The notes under the pieces: generated by a model
Databases searched by the model: none
What the model was told of the DNA's origin: nothing
What the model saw: only the letters and a program-made list of their open reading frames with translations
NCBI GenBank assembly: GCA_028281485.1
Contig: JANQJT010000304.1
Span: forward strand, 1-8,551
Origin: Phycisphaeraceae bacterium
GTDB taxonomy: Bacteria > Planctomycetota > Phycisphaerae > Phycisphaerales > Zrk34
Direction of reading: 5' to 3'
Length of the DNA: 8,551 bases
Translations under genes and position numbers: made by a program
Shown here: piece by piece, positions 6,928 to 8,551 of the stretch
Layout of the letters: the number at the start of each line of letters is the position of its first letter
Numbering within the stretch: position 1 is the first letter of the stretch

Positions 6928-6933
6928 AGTTTA
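6928..6933 (-). promoter_or_regulatory. -10-like hexamer just before the phosphatase start
   Basis: TAAACT on the minus strand (4/6 match to the -10 consensus) ends eight bases before the ATG at 6919, which would put transcription start at about the ATG. No convincing -35 goes with it (TTATCC at 6952-6957 with an 18-base spacer is weak). A perfect TTGACA on the same strand at 6992-6997 has no suitable -10 partner. Confidence 0.25.
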
Positions 6934-6958
6934 CTCGCGACCCGGCTCGGAGGATAAT
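6930..6958 (+). promoter_or_regulatory. Candidate promoter of the GH27 gene
   Basis: TTTACT (6930-6935, 4/6) and GATAAT (6953-6958, 5/6) are separated by 17 bases on the plus strand. Transcription would start near 6965, giving a leader of about 33 bases. The region is shared with the divergent phosphatase gene, so the two promoters would overlap. Confidence 0.45.
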
Positions 6959-6986
6959 GCCACGTGCCCGATTGCCCCACCCGCCC

Positions 6987-6991
6987 GGGAG
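6987..6991 (+). promoter_or_regulatory. Shine-Dalgarno sequence of the GH27 gene
   Basis: GGGAG lies six bases before the ATG at 6998 and supports that start, which also gives a complete signal peptide. Confidence 0.7.
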
Positions 6992-6997
6992 TGTCAA

Positions 6998-8551
6998 ATG
7001 CGTAACAGATGGATCATTGGTGCGTGTCTCATTGGAGTGCTTTCAACCATGGTGAACGCGGAGCAGACGGTCTGGCTGGACGAACTGGATGTGAGCGCCA
7101 TGAGCATCGGCTGGGGCGTGCCGCATCGCAACCGCAGCATCGAGAACAACCCCATCCGTATCGCGGGTCGTGAGTATGAGCGCGGCGTCGGCACACACGC
7201 CGAGAGCAACTGGCTGATCGAGCTGGACGGCAAGGCCGAGCGGCTGGAGGCGTGGGTCGGTGTGGACGACGAGGTCGGTGAAGACGTCGGCAGCGTACGG
7301 TTCCGCCTGGTCGGCGACGGTAAGGAGCTGTGGAAAAGCGACACGCTGCGCACCGGCGCCGCCGCCCAGCAGGTGAACGTGAAGCTTACGGGCGTGAAGC
7401 AGCTGGTGTTGCAGGTGTTGGCAACGGGCGACGGCATCAACTACGACCACGCCGACTGGGCCGACGCACGCATCGTTTACACCGGCGCCAAGCCGCGCGC
7501 GATCGCACCGGAGGTCGAGGAACCCTACATCCTCACGCCCCTGCCCCCGCGCACGCCCCGCATCAACGGCGCACGCGTCTTCGGCGTGCGACCGGGCAAC
7601 CCGATCCTCTTCCGCGTCCCCGCCACGGGCGATCGGCCGATGCGTTTTGAGGCCGACGACACGCCCGCCGGCGTCACCCTCGATCCGGAAACCGGTCAGC
7701 TCAGCGGCTCCGTCACCAAGCCGGGCACTTACAACATCACGCTTCGCGCGATCAACGACCTGGGCGAAGACACCAAGCCGCTGCGCCTGGTCGTCGGCGA
7801 TCGCATCGCACTCACGCCCCCGATGGGCTGGAACAGCTGGAACTGCTTCGCCCACGCCGTGACCGATCAGAACATCCGCGACGCCGCCGACGCCCTCGTC
7901 GAGACAGGCCTGATCAACCACGGCTGGAGCTACGTCAACGTCGTCGACTACTGGCAGCGTCAGCCCGCCCCCGACACGCCCGAGTACCAGGAGCGTTACG
8001 GCGACAGCGACCGATCGCCGCGATACCCCGATCTGGCCGGCCCCGCGCGCGACGACACCGGCCGCATCGTCCCCAACCACCGCTTCCCCGACATGGTCGG
8101 GCTCGGCAAACACATCCACGAACGCGGGCTCAAGTTCGGCATCTACTCCTCACCCGGTCCGCTGACGTGCGGCTGGTGTTTCGGCAGCTACGGTCACGAG
8201 GCACAGGACGCCGAGACCTACGCCCAGTGGGGGGTGGACTACCTCAAGTACGACTGGTGCGGCTACAACAAGATCGTCAACATCAACTCCGATCACCTGC
8301 CCGATCACACCAAGCCCTACAAGCTCATGGGCGATGCGCTGCGCGCACAGGACCGCGACATCGTCTACAGCCTCTGCCAGTACGGCGCCGCGTCCGTCTC
8401 GGCCTGGGGCGACAAGGTCGGCGGTCACGCCTGGCGCACCACCGGCGATATCACCGACACCTGGAGCAGCATGTCGTGGATCGGCTTCAGCCAGGCCGGG
8501 CTGGAAATGTTCGCCGGACCGGGCAACTGGAACGACCCGGACATGCTTGTC
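6998..8551 (+). CDS. Secreted NPCBM-Ig-GH27 glycoside hydrolase (alpha-galactosidase-like), 3' end cut by window edge
   Basis: A retaining glycoside hydrolase of family 27, probably releasing terminal alpha-galactose or a related sugar from polysaccharide outside the cytoplasm. The 518 visible residues run off the window without a stop. Residues 1-21 are a signal peptide (basic RNR, hydrophobic core, likely cleavage after VNA). An NPCBM carbohydrate-binding domain follows (about 24-162; YERGVGTHAES at 60-70 is its hallmark), then a putative Ig-like (He_PIG-type) domain (about 195-267; GVTLDPETGQLSG). The GH27 barrel begins at PPMGWNSWNCF (274-284). D419 in YLKYDWC fits the nucleophile and D484 in WRTTGDI fits the acid/base; NWNDPDML (510-517) is conserved. 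Y418 and K417 flank the nucleophile as in the family. Two sugar-contact positions differ from characterised alpha-galactosidases: V316 before D317, and Q461 after C460. Other GH27 activities such as beta-L-arabinopyranosidase or isomalto-dextranase cannot be excluded. Confidence 0.95.
   Translation, partial: MRNRWIIGACLIGVLSTMVNAEQTVWLDELDVSAMSIGWGVPHRNRSIENNPIRIAGREYERGVGTHAESNWLIELDGKAERLEAWVGVDDEVGEDVGSVRFRLVGDGKELWKSDTLRTGAAAQQVNVKLTGVKQLVLQVLATGDGINYDHADWADARIVYTGAKPRAIAPEVEEPYILTPLPPRTPRINGARVFGVRPGNPILFRVPATGDRPMRFEADDTPAGVTLDPETGQLSGSVTKPGTYNITLRAINDLGEDTKPLRLVVGDRIALTPPMGWNSWNCFAHAVTDQNIRDAADALVETGLINHGWSYVNVVDYWQRQPAPDTPEYQERYGDSDRSPRYPDLAGPARDDTGRIVPNHRFPDMVGLGKHIHERGLKFGIYSSPGPLTCGWCFGSYGHEAQDAETYAQWGVDYLKYDWCGYNKIVNINSDHLPDHTKPYKLMGDALRAQDRDIVYSLCQYGAASVSAWGDKVGGHAWRTTGDITDTWSSMSWIGFSQAGLEMFAGPGNWNDPDMLV

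Noticed and set aside
6992..6997. Perfect TTGACA on the minus strand as -35 of the phosphatase gene
   Set aside because: No acceptable -10 lies 16-18 bases downstream, and the bases coincide with the spacer between the GH27 ribosome-binding site and ATG.
6998..7030. Lipoprotein signal (IGAC near residue 10) in the GH27 protein
   Set aside because: The cysteine is only ten residues from the start, with too short a hydrophobic stretch before it; a normal signal peptide with VNA cleavage fits better.
7043..8119. Open frame of 358 codons on the minus strand, antisense to the GH27 gene
   Set aside because: Low-complexity, valine- and alanine-rich product with no family motif; the plus-strand frame has signal peptide, NPCBM, Ig and GH27 motifs throughout.

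Overview
The window looks like chromosome from a GC-rich bacterium, most likely a planctomycete of the Phycisphaerae type. This is inferred from the style of the proteins: an L-aspartate oxidase with an extra N-terminal arm, a DUF342/FapA-like protein, a Cache-HAMP-PP2C sensor phosphatase, and a secreted NPCBM-Ig-GH27 glycosidase. It is not proved by a marker gene. Six protein-coding genes fill almost the whole window. No rRNA, tRNA, CRISPR array, insertion sequence or phage gene was seen. Codon use looks even, with no sign of recent transfer.

Left block (1-3750, minus strand): a DUF342/FapA-like polymer-associated protein, then hisA (histidine biosynthesis), then nadB (NAD biosynthesis, cut by the left window edge). 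Gaps are 61 and 43 bases and all three genes point the same way, so co-transcription is possible. However, a promoter-like sequence just before nadB suggests that it may also be transcribed separately, possibly as a leaderless message. The first two genes start with GTG behind good Shine-Dalgarno sequences.

Middle (3751-4724): a 149-base divergent intergenic region carries a perfect 17-bp palindrome, which sits inside a candidate promoter for a plus-strand class I SAM-dependent methyltransferase. The same palindrome can also be read as the core of a stem-loop followed by five Ts.

Right block (4721-8551): a 732-residue membrane sensor phosphatase (TM, Cache-like extracytoplasmic domain, TM, HAMP, SpoIIE/RsbU-type PP2C) lies on the minus strand. 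It meets the methyltransferase tail to tail, sharing a CTAG in which both stop codons lie. Divergent from it, across 78 bases, is a secreted glycoside hydrolase family 27 enzyme (alpha-galactosidase-like) that runs off the right edge.

The genes do not form one obvious pathway. Two are housekeeping biosynthesis genes, one is a surface- or polymer-related protein of unclear role, one is an orphan methyltransferase, one is an orphan signal-transduction phosphatase, and one is a polysaccharide-degrading enzyme. I found no clear previously undescribed multi-gene system. The points most worth a second look are the palindromic promoter before the methyltransferase, the altered sugar-contact positions in the GH27 enzyme, the orphan sensor phosphatase divergent from it, and the lack of Shine-Dalgarno sequences in two genes with -10-like hexamers right before their ATG.
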